A DNA stretch of 59,653 nucleotides, from contig JAUQPU010000005.1 in the NCBI GenBank assembly GCA_030550235.1, forward strand, positions 29,910 to 89,562. Reading direction: 5' to 3'. A program made the position numbers and the translations under genes. Source of the stretch: Thermoproteota archaeon (GTDB lineage: Archaea > Thermoproteota > Nitrososphaeria_A > Caldarchaeales > Calditenuaceae). Numbering within the stretch: position 1 is the first letter of the stretch; each line of letters opens with the position of its first letter. Below are positions 8,862-19,000 of this stretch, in pieces. The notes beneath the pieces were generated by a model. It saw nothing but the letters and a program-made list of their open reading frames with translations, ran no database searches and had not been told where the DNA came from.

Positions 8862-9770
8862 ATGAAGGAGCTGAAGCGGATTGCAAGTCTTGTTGGTGGT
8901 CTTTCCGAGATAGAGTTTAAGGTTCTGGAGACCATTGAGAGGTTTGCAGACATAGGCAGGATCGCGACCCCCGACACAATTGCGAGGTCCCTCAAGCTTG
9001 GTAGGGACTATGTGGACAGGATGCTGGAGGAGCTGAATAGGAGGAGGCTGGTCTGGTCCCCGCGTGGGAGGGGCCGTGAATACATGCTAAACTTCACCGG
9101 CTTGGACATGCTTGCCCTACATAGCGTCTCAAGGCGGGGAATACTTACGCATATAGGCGTCAAGATTGGGATGGGCAAGGAGGCTGACATCTACCTGGGG
9201 CGTACCGGTGAGGGGAATGTCGTGGGGATTAAGTTTTACAGAATTGGCAGGTCAAGCATCAAGAAGCATAGGAGACTAAGGGAGTCGAGCCTTGAGGCCG
9301 CAAACTATCTCGTCTCCTCTAAGCTGGCTGCCCAACGCGAGATTCAGGCACTACGCATCCTCTATCCAGAGGGGGTTGCTGTCCCAGCGCCCGTCTACCG
9401 AAATAGACACATGGTCGTCACGTCTATTATTGAGGGTGAGCTGCTTGTTAGGCTTGACAGCCTCTCTGACCCTGAAGCCCTACTGCAGGGTATCGTTAAG
9501 TCCATCAAGAAAGCCTTGAAGGCTGGTGTAATACACTGCGACTTGAGCCCATACAATATCCTCGTCACACCGGGGGAAGAGCATGTGATAATTGACTGGC
9601 CCCAGTGGGTGAGGCCCTCACACCCAAACGCTCAAGACTACTTGAGACGGGACGTAGAGAATGTAGCGGCCTTCTTCAAGAGGAGGTTTGGAGTCTTGAG
9701 CTCGGTGGATGAGCTTATCGGATGGGTATTAAGGAGTGTTGGAGCTAGCCTGACTGATGACCAGGTGTAA
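8862..9770 (+). CDS. rio2: RIO2-type atypical serine kinase/ATPase
   Basis: This 302-residue protein has the RIO2 architecture: an N-terminal winged helix (about 1-85) and a RIO kinase domain. Visible are the glycine loop VKIGMGKEADIYLG (100-113), Lys124 in VGIKFYR, catalytic Asp227 with Asn232 (IHCDLSPYNIL), and the metal Asp245 in IIDWPQ. RIO2 acts in late maturation of the small ribosomal subunit. It starts 3 nt after ileS and is very likely co-transcribed with it. The winged helix distinguishes it from RIO1. Confidence 0.94.
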   Translation: MKELKRIASLVGGLSEIEFKVLETIERFADIGRIATPDTIARSLKLGRDYVDRMLEELNRRRLVWSPRGRGREYMLNFTGLDMLALHSVSRRGILTHIGVKIGMGKEADIYLGRTGEGNVVGIKFYRIGRSSIKKHRRLRESSLEAANYLVSSKLAAQREIQALRILYPEGVAVPAPVYRNRHMVVTSIIEGELLVRLDSLSDPEALLQGIVKSIKKALKAGVIHCDLSPYNILVTPGEEHVIIDWPQWVRPSHPNAQDYLRRDVENVAAFFKRRFGVLSSVDELIGWVLRSVGASLTDDQV

Positions 9771-9888
9771 CGGGGGTCTTAGCCTAGTGCATAGGTGCTA
9801 CGCAGCTATTACAGAGGCTCTAGCTCGTTATTGCTGATTGCGGCTTGTTTAATTAGGAGTCTCTATAATCTGTTCAGCGGATGCCTTA

Positions 9889-10671
9889 ATGGTTATGTCA
9901 CGCCCTAGGAGGAAGCGCGGTGTCCTATCTCTTATCTTCAGGAGGAGGTCTATCAGGATTTTCAGGGAGGCCAGGCCCAGCCGGGATATCCTAGAGCTTC
10001 TGGTGGAAGCGGGGCAGAGGGCGCCATGCGTCTATCAGTCCTATACAGTTGTCAACATTACTAAGCCTGAGCTTCGAGACAAGATATATGGGCTGACAGA
10101 GGATAACATAGTAAAACAGGCCCCAATTCTACTACTTCTCTGCCTAGACGTTAGGAGGACGAGGATGCTCTTCGACATCCTTGAACGTAGGCATATCCTA
10201 GCCAGGCCGCCAAACCCTATAGAGATGGTTGAGGCCATCTTTGAAGCGGGCCTATTCGCTGAGAACCTTATACTGGCAGGCGAGGCCATCGGCTATTCCT
10301 CAGTAATATTGGACTGGCCGCTAAGGCTGGGTGGAGACCTGCAGAATCTCCTCCATATACCCGAAGGCGTGATTCCCCTCTTCTTTATCTGTATGGGGCC
10401 GCCGGGTGAGAATCCACCACCTAGGCCGAGGATGCCCCTTGAACTCATACTGATGTCCGATGGTTATGCCGAGCCTAAGAGGGAGCAACTCCTCAGGTAT
10501 CTGGAGGAGGCCTCGGAGAAGCTTGCAGCGGAGGGGTATTTTATGAAATACGTGGGAGTGAGGTCTACTTATATGGAATACCTCGCTGAGAAGATTAGAA
10601 GCGACAGGGAGATGGAGGTGCTTGAGGCTGAGGTGTCGGAGTTTTTAAGGCGGAATGGTCTCTCGATATAG
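9889..10671 (+). CDS. Nitroreductase-family FMN oxidoreductase
   Basis: This 260-residue protein carries the nitroreductase-fold opening FRRRSIRIFREARPSRDIL with AGQRAPC, the phosphate-contacting helix of FMN-dependent nitroreductases. The central AENLILAGEAIGYSS helix and the GxP..PPPRPR segment match the same family. It would use NAD(P)H and FMN on an unknown acceptor. A C-terminal helical extension of about 60 residues follows the core and is longer than usual. An ATG at 9895 is an alternative start. No operon partner is obvious: there are 118 nt before it and 39 nt after. Confidence 0.78.
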   Translation: MVMSRPRRKRGVLSLIFRRRSIRIFREARPSRDILELLVEAGQRAPCVYQSYTVVNITKPELRDKIYGLTEDNIVKQAPILLLLCLDVRRTRMLFDILERRHILARPPNPIEMVEAIFEAGLFAENLILAGEAIGYSSVILDWPLRLGGDLQNLLHIPEGVIPLFFICMGPPGENPPPRPRMPLELILMSDGYAEPKREQLLRYLEEASEKLAAEGYFMKYVGVRSTYMEYLAEKIRSDREMEVLEAEVSEFLRRNGLSI

Positions 10672-10710
10672 TCCTATACCTATGTAGGAAACAATTTATT
10701 ACTAATTGTT

Positions 10711-11784
10711 ATGCATGTGCAGGATGTGGAGATTGAGCGGGAGCTAAACAGCTACGCAAGGCTTGTCAATGAAGCCCTCGAGGAGATCTTCCCCAGATCA
10801 CCGGACGAGAATTATTACAGGAGCGTGGCAGGCCTAACCTATGGCGTGGTCGATGTCCACTCCCTTAACGAGGCCGTAGCGAAGCCTGCCTGGGACCTGC
10901 TGGATAGGGGCGGTAAAAGGTGGAGGCCAGCTCTAGGGATGATCGTCTATGAGGCCCTCGGCGGCCGTGCCGAGGACATTGTGAAGCTTCTAACAATCCC
11001 AGAGCTGATACATAACGGGACTTTGATAGTGGATGACGTTGAGGATGGCAGCGATGTTAGACGCGGCAAGCCCTGCATCCACAGAATCTACGGCGAGGAC
11101 ATCGCGATAAACGCAGGTAACACGCTGTATTATCTCCCGGTGGCAGCCGTGTTGTCGAGGAGCAGGCTCCCCGGGGAGATACAGTCTGCCCTACTAAAAA
11201 TCTATGTGGAGGAGATGCTCAGGCTAAGCATGGGCCAGGCCTTGGACATAGCCTGGCATAGAGGAATCGGAGGAGATATCAGCGAAGAGGAGTATCTGCT
11301 AATGTGCGACCTGAAGACCGGCAGCTTGGCTAGGATGTCTGTCAGGATCGCATGCCTGGTAGCGGGGGCGAGGGGTGTGGTGGAGGAGAAGTTCAGCAGG
11401 TTCGCCTCCTCCATCGCAGTGGCCTTCCAGATACAGGATGACATATTAAACCTTGTAGGCGAAGAGTCCCTCTATGGAAAGGAGATTGGAGGAGACTTGA
11501 GAGAGGGGAAGAGGACGTTAATGGTGATACACGCCCTACGCACACTACCGCGCAATGAGGGTGAAAAGCTGCGAGGGGTCTTGGGCATGAAGACAGCAGA
11601 CAGGAGGAAGATAAGTGAGGTGATAGAACTGATAAAGGCTAGCGGCGCAATAGAGTATAGTAAATCCGTAGCCAGGCATCTTGTCGAGGAGGGGTGGAGC
11701 GCGGTAGAGCCGGAGTTGAGACCAGGTCGTGCGAAGGAACTCCTATACTCTCTTGCAGAATATCTCATCATGAGGAGTAAATAG
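10711..11784 (+). CDS. Trans-polyprenyl diphosphate synthase (GGPP synthase-like)
   Basis: This 357-residue all-helical isoprenyl synthase has the first Asp-rich motif DDVED at 108-112 followed by RRGKP, and the second as DDILN at 243-247. GGKRWRP (about 67-73) is the isopentenyl-diphosphate-binding segment. The product is most likely C20 geranylgeranyl diphosphate for archaeal lipids, but chain length cannot be settled by eye. The second motif ends in Asn instead of Asp, which occurs in archaeal members. The gene converges on pyrFE with 13 nt between them. Confidence 0.9.
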   Translation: MHVQDVEIERELNSYARLVNEALEEIFPRSPDENYYRSVAGLTYGVVDVHSLNEAVAKPAWDLLDRGGKRWRPALGMIVYEALGGRAEDIVKLLTIPELIHNGTLIVDDVEDGSDVRRGKPCIHRIYGEDIAINAGNTLYYLPVAAVLSRSRLPGEIQSALLKIYVEEMLRLSMGQALDIAWHRGIGGDISEEEYLLMCDLKTGSLARMSVRIACLVAGARGVVEEKFSRFASSIAVAFQIQDDILNLVGEESLYGKEIGGDLREGKRTLMVIHALRTLPRNEGEKLRGVLGMKTADRRKISEVIELIKASGAIEYSKSVARHLVEEGWSAVEPELRPGRAKELLYSLAEYLIMRSK

Positions 11785-11797
11785 CCTATTGCTTTTC

Positions 11798-13123
11798 TTA
11801 CCATGTCTTCTCGTCAACCCCAGCCATGTCTAGGAATTCCTTATTCAACTGGGCGAGATAGTAGAGCTCCACACCCACCTCTCGTAGGAGCCTCTCAGCC
11901 CCCTCAGACCTGTCAAAAATAACGAAATACTTCTCAATCACACCACCCATCTCCCTCACAGCCTTAACACACTCGAGAGCGCTTCTACCTGTCGTCGCGA
12001 CATCGTCGACGCCGACGTAAACTTTTCCAGGCTTAACAACTCCCTCAACCCGCCTCTCAAGCCCATGCATCTTCTTCTCCATCCTCACATACACAAGCCC
12101 CACGCCAAGCCTGTCAGCGACTATGCTTGCCAGAGGAATACCGGCCGTCGCGGTGGTGGCTATATCGAAGCCAGACCTACCCATGTGTCTAGAAATAGCG
12201 CCAACCATCAGCCTCGCTATAAGCGACCTTGAAGCAGGGTCGGAATAAAGCGCCCTACAGTCTATGTAAAGCCTACTCCACCCGCCGCTTGAGAGCTGGA
12301 TAGGCTTGTCATGGATATTCAGAACACCCTTGGTCGAGATTATGGCCTTGCTTGTTTGGATGAACTCCCTCTGTCTTGAGAGCCTTTCAGAGATGACAGC
12401 AGCCACCGCTGGAGGGTCCTCAGCCAGTATTATCGACCTACCTACGTTGACCAGTATTCTCTCACCGCCAGCCCTAATCAGGTGTATAGGGTCTCCTCCC
12501 TGGGCCCCCATCCCAGGAGCGAGTATTACTGCCTCCTGGCCTATCAGCCTCCTTACCTCGGCGATCTCCTCCTCATTGAGGCTGGATGAGAGTCCCACCA
12601 CGTAGCCGTCTACCCCTGCCTCAACCCCCTCTTGAATAAACCTCCAGTAGAGCGGCCTGTCCCCCACAGCCAGGCGGAAGTATTTCTCACCGTATGTGCC
12701 GGAGGGGTAGGTGAGCAAGAATACGCCTAGCCCCTCTCTATGAGCCTCCTCTACAACCTCGCCTACATTTCCAAAGAGTGGATGTGTGGTGAATGCATCA
12801 TAACCCAGCCTCGAGATGGTCTGTACACCCGCCCTAGCGGTCTCGCCTATGTCGCCTAGTTTGCAATCCAGAATCGATACAATCCCCACCCTCTTCGCAG
12901 CCTCTGTTAGTTTTCTATGTCCCTCCTCTCCGACTCCGCGCAGATGATTCTCATTCATCTTCACAGCCGAGCAGTACCTAGAGAGGGATTGGAGCCTGTT
13001 AAGACAGAACTTCAACCGTGAGTCTGGCTCCGGATAGGCTGATGGCGGGGGGTCAAGGCCAAGACATAGGATGCTTCCACTCAACTCAACAGCTCTGTCA
13101 TACTTCTCCCATAGCGAAGACAT
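11798..13123 (-). CDS. pyrFE: Bifunctional OMP decarboxylase / orotate phosphoribosyltransferase fusion
   Basis: This 441-residue protein joins two enzymes. Residues 1-255 form an orotidine-5'-phosphate decarboxylase barrel with the catalytic Asp86-x-Lys88-x-x-Asp91 (DCKLGD) and phosphate loop LAPGMGAQGGDP. Residues about 256-441 form an orotate PRTase with the PRPP-binding GVDDVATTGRS (371-381) and flexible-loop residues VRMEKKMHG. It carries out the last two steps of UMP synthesis. The order is decarboxylase first, the reverse of animal UMP synthase. The ATG at 13123 fits the barrel start. Confidence 0.93.
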   Translation of the reverse strand: MSSLWEKYDRAVELSGSILCLGLDPPPSAYPEPDSRLKFCLNRLQSLSRYCSAVKMNENHLRGVGEEGHRKLTEAAKRVGIVSILDCKLGDIGETARAGVQTISRLGYDAFTTHPLFGNVGEVVEEAHREGLGVFLLTYPSGTYGEKYFRLAVGDRPLYWRFIQEGVEAGVDGYVVGLSSSLNEEEIAEVRRLIGQEAVILAPGMGAQGGDPIHLIRAGGERILVNVGRSIILAEDPPAVAAVISERLSRQREFIQTSKAIISTKGVLNIHDKPIQLSSGGWSRLYIDCRALYSDPASRSLIARLMVGAISRHMGRSGFDIATTATAGIPLASIVADRLGVGLVYVRMEKKMHGLERRVEGVVKPGKVYVGVDDVATTGRSALECVKAVREMGGVIEKYFVIFDRSEGAERLLREVGVELYYLAQLNKEFLDMAGVDEKTW

Positions 13124-13235
13124 CCATTAGCGCCTAGTCCATCCAGTTAAAAATTGTTTCCACCCACTCTCCGCCCTGCTAAATTTTTATCAAGACCCTA
13201 TGAGCCTCATATTCTAGAACTTGCCCCTGGTCAGG

Positions 13236-14201
13236 ATGGAGGGAGCAGCGCCGATTCTCGAAGACCGTGGGATTAGAATCCTCTTTGACGCTGCTGAGGG
13301 TGATGGGTTGAGGTGTCTGAGCCATGCCCATATGGACCATGCGGGCTCACCTGTGGATCTCAATATAATGACTGGTGAGACGCACAGAATCTTCGCCTCC
13401 CGCAAGAGATATTATAGGAGGTATCTCGAGTCGCCTCTCTGCGTCAGGATTCCCCTCACAGAGAGCTGCTCCCTCACGGCCCTGAACTCAGGGCACATGC
13501 TTGGCTCAAGCATGTTTAAACTCGAAGCCGACGGCCTCACCGTACTCTACACAGGCGACATGAACGTCTACGACAACATTCTCCAGCGCGGGGCGGAGCA
13601 GCAGGACGCCGATGTCCTCATTATCGAGGCAACCTACGGCTCTCCCGTGTATAAGTTCCCTGACAGGGAGGTCGTCTACTACGAGATAATCAAATGGATA
13701 ACTAGGACTCTTGCGCAGGGCGAGATACCTGCCTTGAAAGTCTACTCCGCCGGAAAGGCGCAGGAGATAGTTGCTCTCATAAACAAAACCCTCAATATCC
13801 CCGTCCTAGCCACCCCCGAGGTCTACAGCGTCTCAAGGGTCTATAAGAACACGTACAGATGGATGGACTTTCTGAAGGTGGGGACAAGGGAAGGGCATGA
13901 AGCGGCTAAGAACGGCGCTGTATACGTCTCTTCTCGGAGGGACGTTTTCCGACTCGTGGATAAGCGTGTCAGGTGGGCGCTCGCTACCGGCTGGGTGCTG
14001 ACGAGGAGGCAGGAGGGCTTCGACGCCTATTTCCCCCTTAGCGGGCACTCCGACTTCCACGGCCTAGTTTCATACGTAAGGAACTCAGACTATAAAACAG
14101 TGTTGACGACATACGGCTTCTCATCAACACTCGCCAGACATTTGAGAAGACTAGGGGTCAATGCCTACTCACTTGAGGAGAAGGTGCAGCTCAAAATCTA
14201 G
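13236..14201 (+). CDS. MBL-fold exonuclease-like protein (beta-CASP/mRNA 3'-end processing type)
   Basis: This metallo-beta-lactamase-fold protein has the zinc motif SHAHMDHAG near the N-terminus, SGHMLGS and TGDMNVYD further on, and a C-terminal SGHSDFHGL. That set matches archaeal proteins described as exonucleases of the beta-lactamase fold involved in RNA processing. The ATG at 13236 gives 321 residues. A TTG at 13221 adds five residues and cannot be excluded. A weak AT-rich box lies about 45-60 nt upstream. It stands alone on the plus strand. Confidence 0.8.
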   Translation: MEGAAPILEDRGIRILFDAAEGDGLRCLSHAHMDHAGSPVDLNIMTGETHRIFASRKRYYRRYLESPLCVRIPLTESCSLTALNSGHMLGSSMFKLEADGLTVLYTGDMNVYDNILQRGAEQQDADVLIIEATYGSPVYKFPDREVVYYEIIKWITRTLAQGEIPALKVYSAGKAQEIVALINKTLNIPVLATPEVYSVSRVYKNTYRWMDFLKVGTREGHEAAKNGAVYVSSRRDVFRLVDKRVRWALATGWVLTRRQEGFDAYFPLSGHSDFHGLVSYVRNSDYKTVLTTYGFSSTLARHLRRLGVNAYSLEEKVQLKI

Positions 14202-14208
14202 TAAACAT

Positions 14209-14325
14209 TCACTGGCTTGAGCAGGTTATGCAAAGCCCACATCTAGGGCATCTTCGCGTCCCCGCAGGGACCTCAAGGTGGCAGCGGGGGCACTCCTCAA
14301 CCTCCAATACCTGCCTACTAAGCAT
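14209..14325 (-). CDS. 38-residue zinc-ribbon peptide
   Basis: A short minus-strand gene reads MLSRQVLEVEECPRCH..., then CPRCGLCITC near the end, and stops at 14209. It has six cysteines (12, 15, 26, 29, 32, 35), with CPRC repeated 10 residues apart as in a two-knuckle zinc ribbon, plus an extra CxxC. The ATG at 14325 is the only ATG/GTG/TTG in the open stretch, and an AT-rich TATA-like region lies upstream. Spaced CPRC knuckles are unlikely by chance in 38 codons. It could be a small nucleic-acid or protein-binding zinc protein; the role is unknown. Confidence 0.6.
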   Translation of the reverse strand: MLSRQVLEVEECPRCHLEVPAGTRRCPRCGLCITCSSQ

Positions 14326-14433
14326 CTCTCTTCTCTGTATAGAATTTTTACAATCATAGATATAAACCTTAAATATTAAAACTGCAGCACGGAAATTAAC
14401 TTAATAGCCTGCTCGAAAAATCTGCTTATCACC

Positions 14434-14685
14434 ATGGTAAACATCAAAATAGTGTACTGTGTGCCTTGTGGACACCTACCTAGAGCGCTTGAGCTAGCGA
14501 ACAACCTCTTACAGACGTTCGGCATGGAGTATAACAAGCGCTTCTCCGTGACCCTCGATACATCCGACCAAGGGACCTTCGATGTCTACATTGACGACAG
14601 GAGAGTGTATTCAAGGAAGGAGCAGGGAGGAAGGTTCCCAACAGCCGAAGAAATAATCAAGGAAATCAGGGCAAGAATCAAGTAA
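14434..14685 (+). CDS. SelW/Rdx-family thioredoxin-like protein (Cys form)
   Basis: This 83-residue protein has the Rdx signature CVPCGH (Cys9-x-x-Cys12) after the first strand (IKIVY), then a helix with ALELANNLL. The ending is GGRFPTAEEI with a final helix, as in selenoprotein W/SelT/SelH-type redox proteins. The selenocysteine of other members is replaced by Cys. It is probably a thiol-redox adaptor; the partner is unknown. It converges on and overlaps by 8 nt the peroxiredoxin gene on the opposite strand. Confidence 0.85.
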   Translation: MVNIKIVYCVPCGHLPRALELANNLLQTFGMEYNKRFSVTLDTSDQGTFDVYIDDRRVYSRKEQGGRFPTAEEIIKEIRARIK

Positions 14686-15136
14686 CACGCTGAGACTCTT
14701 TTTCCAAAAACTCGGCGACCAGCTTAACATGCTCCTCCGGCTTCACTCCCTCTATTATTTTAACTATCTTTCCCGCGGGCGAGATGATGAATGTTTTACG
14801 TTTAGCCGTCCTAAACATGCTATTATAAGCGTCGAAGAGTCGTGCTACCTCACCCTTCCTATCGCTGAGAAGGGGGAAGGTGAGGTTATGTTTACTTATG
14901 AATTTTCTATGCCTCTCAACCCCGTCGGTACTGATTCCGTAGACCTCAGCCCCATATCTCGACACAACCCCCATGTTATCTCTAAAGCTGCAGGCCTCTG
15001 CTGTGCAGCCCGGCGTGTCGTCTCTCGGATAAAAATATAGAACTATGTAGCGGTTTTTTCCGAGTTTCTCACTAAGTCTGAACTCCCCCTCGGTTGAGGG
15101 GAGGGAGAAGTCTGGACAGGTTTCTCCTTCTTTCAT
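14678..15136 (-). CDS. bcp: Peroxiredoxin, BCP/PrxQ type
   Basis: This 152-residue thioredoxin-fold peroxidase contains DDTPGCTAEACSFRD, with the peroxidatic Cys44 and resolving Cys49 five positions later, the hallmark of atypical 2-Cys PrxQ/BCP enzymes. The preceding VLYFYPRD and following VYGISTD are family strands. It reduces hydroperoxides in the cytosol using a thioredoxin-like donor. The divergent small Rdx protein next to it, whose 3' end overlaps, may be functionally related. An A-type Fe-S carrier gene lies 15 nt upstream on the same strand, so these two form an oxidative-stress-type pair. Confidence 0.94.
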   Translation of the reverse strand: MKEGETCPDFSLPSTEGEFRLSEKLGKNRYIVLYFYPRDDTPGCTAEACSFRDNMGVVSRYGAEVYGISTDGVERHRKFISKHNLTFPLLSDRKGEVARLFDAYNSMFRTAKRKTFIISPAGKIVKIIEGVKPEEHVKLVAEFLEKESQRVT

Positions 15137-15151
15137 ACTTCTCTCGATAGC

Positions 15152-15493
15152 CTACTCTACTAGTGAGTGGTGGTGCCCTCCACAGCGGCACGTTGATTGC
15201 TCGTTTGGGTTCCTAACGATGAATCCCTCACCTCTCTCATCCTCGACATAGTCTATCTCAGAGCCAGCCAGTAGAGGAGCGCTATATTCATCAACGACTA
15301 TCTTGATGCCATTATTCTGGACGACGACGTCATCCTCTAGCACCTCGTTGTCTAGAGCCATGCCGTATTTGTAGCCACAGCATCCCTGGCCCATTATAAA
15401 CACCCTAAGAGCAAGATCCTCACCCTCGCTAGCTAGGTAATCCTTGATCTTCTGGGTGGCTTTTTCAGTAAGGCTAATCCTAAATCCCTGCAT
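15152..15493 (-). CDS. A-type iron-sulfur cluster carrier (IscA/ErpA/HesB family)
   Basis: From the ATG at 15493 this is a 113-residue HesB-like protein. It has MGQGCCGYKYGM (Cys38, Cys39), the family's first cysteine region, and CRCGG near the end (Cys102, Cys104). The second Cys-x-Cys-Gly pair is the usual cluster-binding end of A-type carriers. It delivers Fe-S clusters to target proteins. A longer reading from 15538 adds 15 residues that do not resemble the family, and AGGGG before the ATG supports the shorter start. A short His-rich stretch (GGHHHS) follows the last cysteines. Confidence 0.88.
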   Translation of the reverse strand: MQGFRISLTEKATQKIKDYLASEGEDLALRVFIMGQGCCGYKYGMALDNEVLEDDVVVQNNGIKIVVDEYSAPLLAGSEIDYVEDERGEGFIVRNPNEQSTCRCGGHHHSLVE

Positions 15494-15753
15494 ATCCCCT
15501 AAAAGCCGAGGCCCTCTAGTACATAATCCTTGACCCAACGGCCAGGAGTGAGTCTAAGCGCACAGCACCTCCGAGCCGCAAAAAGACGGTGAAGCCCCCA
15601 AAAGCCCCTACACACCGTTAGGCCCTGGCGGGCTGGTCCCACAGGTAGGATAAGTTAATAAAGGGACTCCAATATTTTCTCCTCAAGTGAATCTGGTTAT
15701 AGGGATGGTGATGTATTCTGCCCGCGAATCCTTCTAAATCTAAAAAGCCTAAG
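15494..15753. other. Intergenic region between divergent genes
   Basis: These 260 nt separate the A-type carrier (minus) from rpoH (plus). They should hold both promoters; an AT-rich GTTAATAAA near 15654 is the best plus-strand candidate. I see no convincing coding stretch, tRNA or other RNA gene. Confidence 0.4.
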
Positions 15754-16008
15754 GTGGAAGAGGCGACCCCCTCCACGTCTATACTTGGGCATGATTTGGT
15801 CCCAAAGCACGAGGTTATGAAACCCGAGGAGGTGCAGGAGCTTCTTAGCAAGTATAGGATAACACTGAACGAGCTGCCCAGAATACTTGTCAGCGACCCT
15901 GTTGTCCGTGAAATAGGAGCTAAGCCTGGAGATGTATTGAAGATATATAGAAGGTCTCCTACAGCCGGTGTTGCGACCTACTACAGAATGGTGGTGAGGG
16001 AGGAGTGA
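15754..16008 (+). CDS. rpoH: RNA polymerase subunit H (Rpb5 C-terminal type)
   Basis: This 84-residue protein matches archaeal Rpo[17 protein letters not shown] near the start and a [19 protein letters not shown] core, ending in a strand with YYRMVVREE. It binds the jaw of RNA polymerase. The start is a GTG at 15754. The frame is open for about 14 more codons upstream, with no good start codon. It is the first gene of the RNA polymerase operon, and its TGA overlaps the GTG of rpoB (GTGA). Confidence 0.95.
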   Translation: MEEATPSTSILGHDLVPKHEVMKPEEVQELLSKYRITLNELPRILVSDPVVREIGAKPGDVLKIYRRSPTAGVATYYRMVVREE

Positions 16009-19000
16009 AGAATAGGCCAGTCTTTGACCAGCCTTTACTGACAGGCGAGGACCTCATGAAGGTTGCCGAGGCATACATCGATGACGCCGGCCTGATCAGC
16101 CATCACCTGATGTCCTATGACTATTTCGTCAAAGAGGGTCTCAAGAACTTGATAATGAGTATGAGTCCTGTCGAGATTAAGGCGAAGGGGAAGGCTGAGT
16201 TAAAGTTTGAGAGTGTGGAGATAGGTTCCCCGCGTATTGTCGAGATTGATGGGATGGTTAGAGAGGATATCACGCCGATGGAGTGTAGACTGAGGAACCT
16301 AACATACGCCGCCCCGATATACGTTAAAATGAGTTTATACGTTGATGATAAGCCTGTGGTCGTTGCTGAAAAGGTCCTAATCGGCTCCATCCCAATCATG
16401 GTCAAATCCTCAATCTGCCCTCTGAGTAGAATGACTCCGGAGGAGCTGGCGGCTATAGGCGAAGACCCACTAGACCCAGGAGGCTACTTCATAATAAACG
16501 GCTCAGAGAGAGTGATTGTCGCTATCGAGGACCTATCCCCTAATAAGGTCCTTGTAACAGTGAAGGACCAGAAGGAGAACCCGCAATACTCTGCTATGCT
16601 TCTCGCCTCCTCACAGGGTAGGATGAGCAAGGTTGAGGTGACCTATAAGCCAGGAGGACCAATAAAGGTCTTCTTCTCCAGGATCTACAAAGGCATCCCA
16701 TTAATCGTCATGCTTAGGGCTCTGGGGCTGACCAAGGATAGCGAGATTGTCAGCCTCATCTCAAATAATCCCTCGATTCAGGAGCTTCTCGAGCCGTCCT
16801 TCAGGGAGTCTGAAGGTGTTGAGACCCCCGACGACGCTCTAGTCTACATAGGCAACAGAATCGCCTTCGGATATGCTGAGGAGTATAGGAAACAGCGGGC
16901 CGAGCAGATGATAGACAATATTTTCATGCTCCATGTGGGCATAACCCCAGACGCCAGATACAAGAAGGGCATACTCCTCTGCGACATTGTCGGGAAACTG
17001 CTTGAGACGAGCGCGGGTTTGAGGAAGCCCTCAGATAAAGACCACTACGGAAACAAGAGGCTGAAGCTTGAAAATCCACTCCTCACGGAGCTCTACAGGA
17101 TGGCACTAACCAAGCTGATCAGAGACATAAAGTATCAGCTAGAGAAGAGCATGGCCTCGCGCTACCCAATCACAATCTCGCCATTCGTTAAGCCAAGCAT
17201 CGTGAACGATGTTGTGGTTCATGCTTTTGCGACTGGCAACTGGCCTGGAGGGAGGGTCGGCGTAACACAGCTGTTAAACAGGACAAACTATCTGGCAACC
17301 ATCAGCCATTTGAGGAGGGTTCAGTCCCCGTTAAGCAGGAGTCAGGCCCACTTCGAGGCAAGAGACCTCCATGGTACACATTGGGGAAGGATCTGCCCAG
17401 TTGAGACTCCAGAGGGCGCGAACTCGGGGCTTGTTAAGAACCTGGCCCTTGGGGCAGAGGTCTCTGTCCCACTCTCACAGCAGGACAAGATTGAGCTGAA
17501 GAGGCGGCTTGTCGACCTCGGTATGGTCGGGGTTTTCGTAGCCCTTGACGAGCGGAGACGTGGCAGAAAGAGGACATACAGCGTAAAGGTATACCTAGAC
17601 AATGAGCTAATAGGCTATCACAATGACGGCAAGGCACTAGTTCGCGAGCTCAGGGCCCTCCGTAGAAAAGGTGAGATAAGCCCCGCAGTTAACATCTGCC
17701 TATTCGAGTACCCCCACGTCCAAGAGGTTGAGATATACACTGATGAGGGGAGGGTTAGAAGGCCGTTAATAGTTGTGGAGAATGGGGTGCCCAGCGTCTC
17801 GAAGGCAATGATAGACTCTCTCTCCAATGGGACATTCAGGTTCAGGGACCTGGTCTCGATAGGCGCTGTAGAGTTTCTAGATGCTTCGGAGGAGGAGAAC
17901 ATGCTAGTCTCAATCTCCCCAGAAACTCTTACCCAAGAGCATAACTACCTCGAGATCTCTCCACTCATAATGATGGGAGCAGTAGCGTCAATAATCCCAT
18001 ACAGCAATCATAACCAGTCACCCAGGAACGTCTACGAGGCATCAATGGCTAAGCAGGCTCTAGGGGTGCCTCTGACGAGTCTAAACCTCAGAACAGACTC
18101 ACGCCTACACCTCCTAGTCTATCCCCAGAAGCCCCTCGTAGTTACGCGCTTCATGAAGCGTCTCTCTCTCAACGAGCGACCGATAGGCCAGAACTTGGTC
18201 GTTGCCGTCCTGACAGGATATGGATACAACATGGAGGATGCGGTTGTTCTTAACAAATCCTCGGTGGAGCGGGGGGTTGGATACAGCATAAGCTACAGGA
18301 CCTACGAGGTTGAGGCAAAACGATATATCGGCGGGGAGAGCGACAGGCTTGGCATACCAGAGCCTAGCGTGCGGGGCTATAGGGGTGAGCAGTACTATCG
18401 CGCCCTAGACTATGACGGTCTTGCCTTCCCAGAGTCTGAGGTCACCGGCGGAATGGCCATCGTCGGCATGGTAAGCCCTCCGCGGTTTATGGAGGAGTAT
18501 ATGAGGGCCCCTGCCAGGGAGATGGTTTGGAGAGACTCATCCGAGGTTGTAAAGCCGACTGAGGCCGGCGTGGTTGACTCGTTGTTTGTTACTAAGACGC
18601 TCGAAGAGACCACCCTGATCAAGGCCAGGATCAGGACCGACTGCTTTGCGGAGATAGGTGATAAGTTCGCCTCGAGGCACGGTCAGAAGGGAGTGGTGGG
18701 CATGCTATTCCCACAGGCTGATATGCCATACACGTCAAGTGGCATCGTCCCTGACCTGATAATCAATCCACACGCATTTCCGTCAAGGATGACGGTTGGA
18801 CAGTTGATCGAGAGCCTTGCGGGGAAGCTCGCAGGGCTTAAGGGTGAAGAGATTGATGGCTCACCCTTCATAGGTAAACCCCTCGAGGAGATTAGGTCTG
18901 AGCTGGAGGCTCTGGGATTTAAGGGGACTGGGACGGAGGTCATGTATGACGGTCTGACAGGCAGGAAATACGAGGTCGAGATATTCGTCGGCGTGGTTTA

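Noticed and set aside
15539-15753. Possible small RNA gene upstream of rpoH
   Set aside because: I could not fold it as a tRNA, find paired C/D boxes or recognise SRP or RNase P RNA elements; it is most simply a divergent promoter region.
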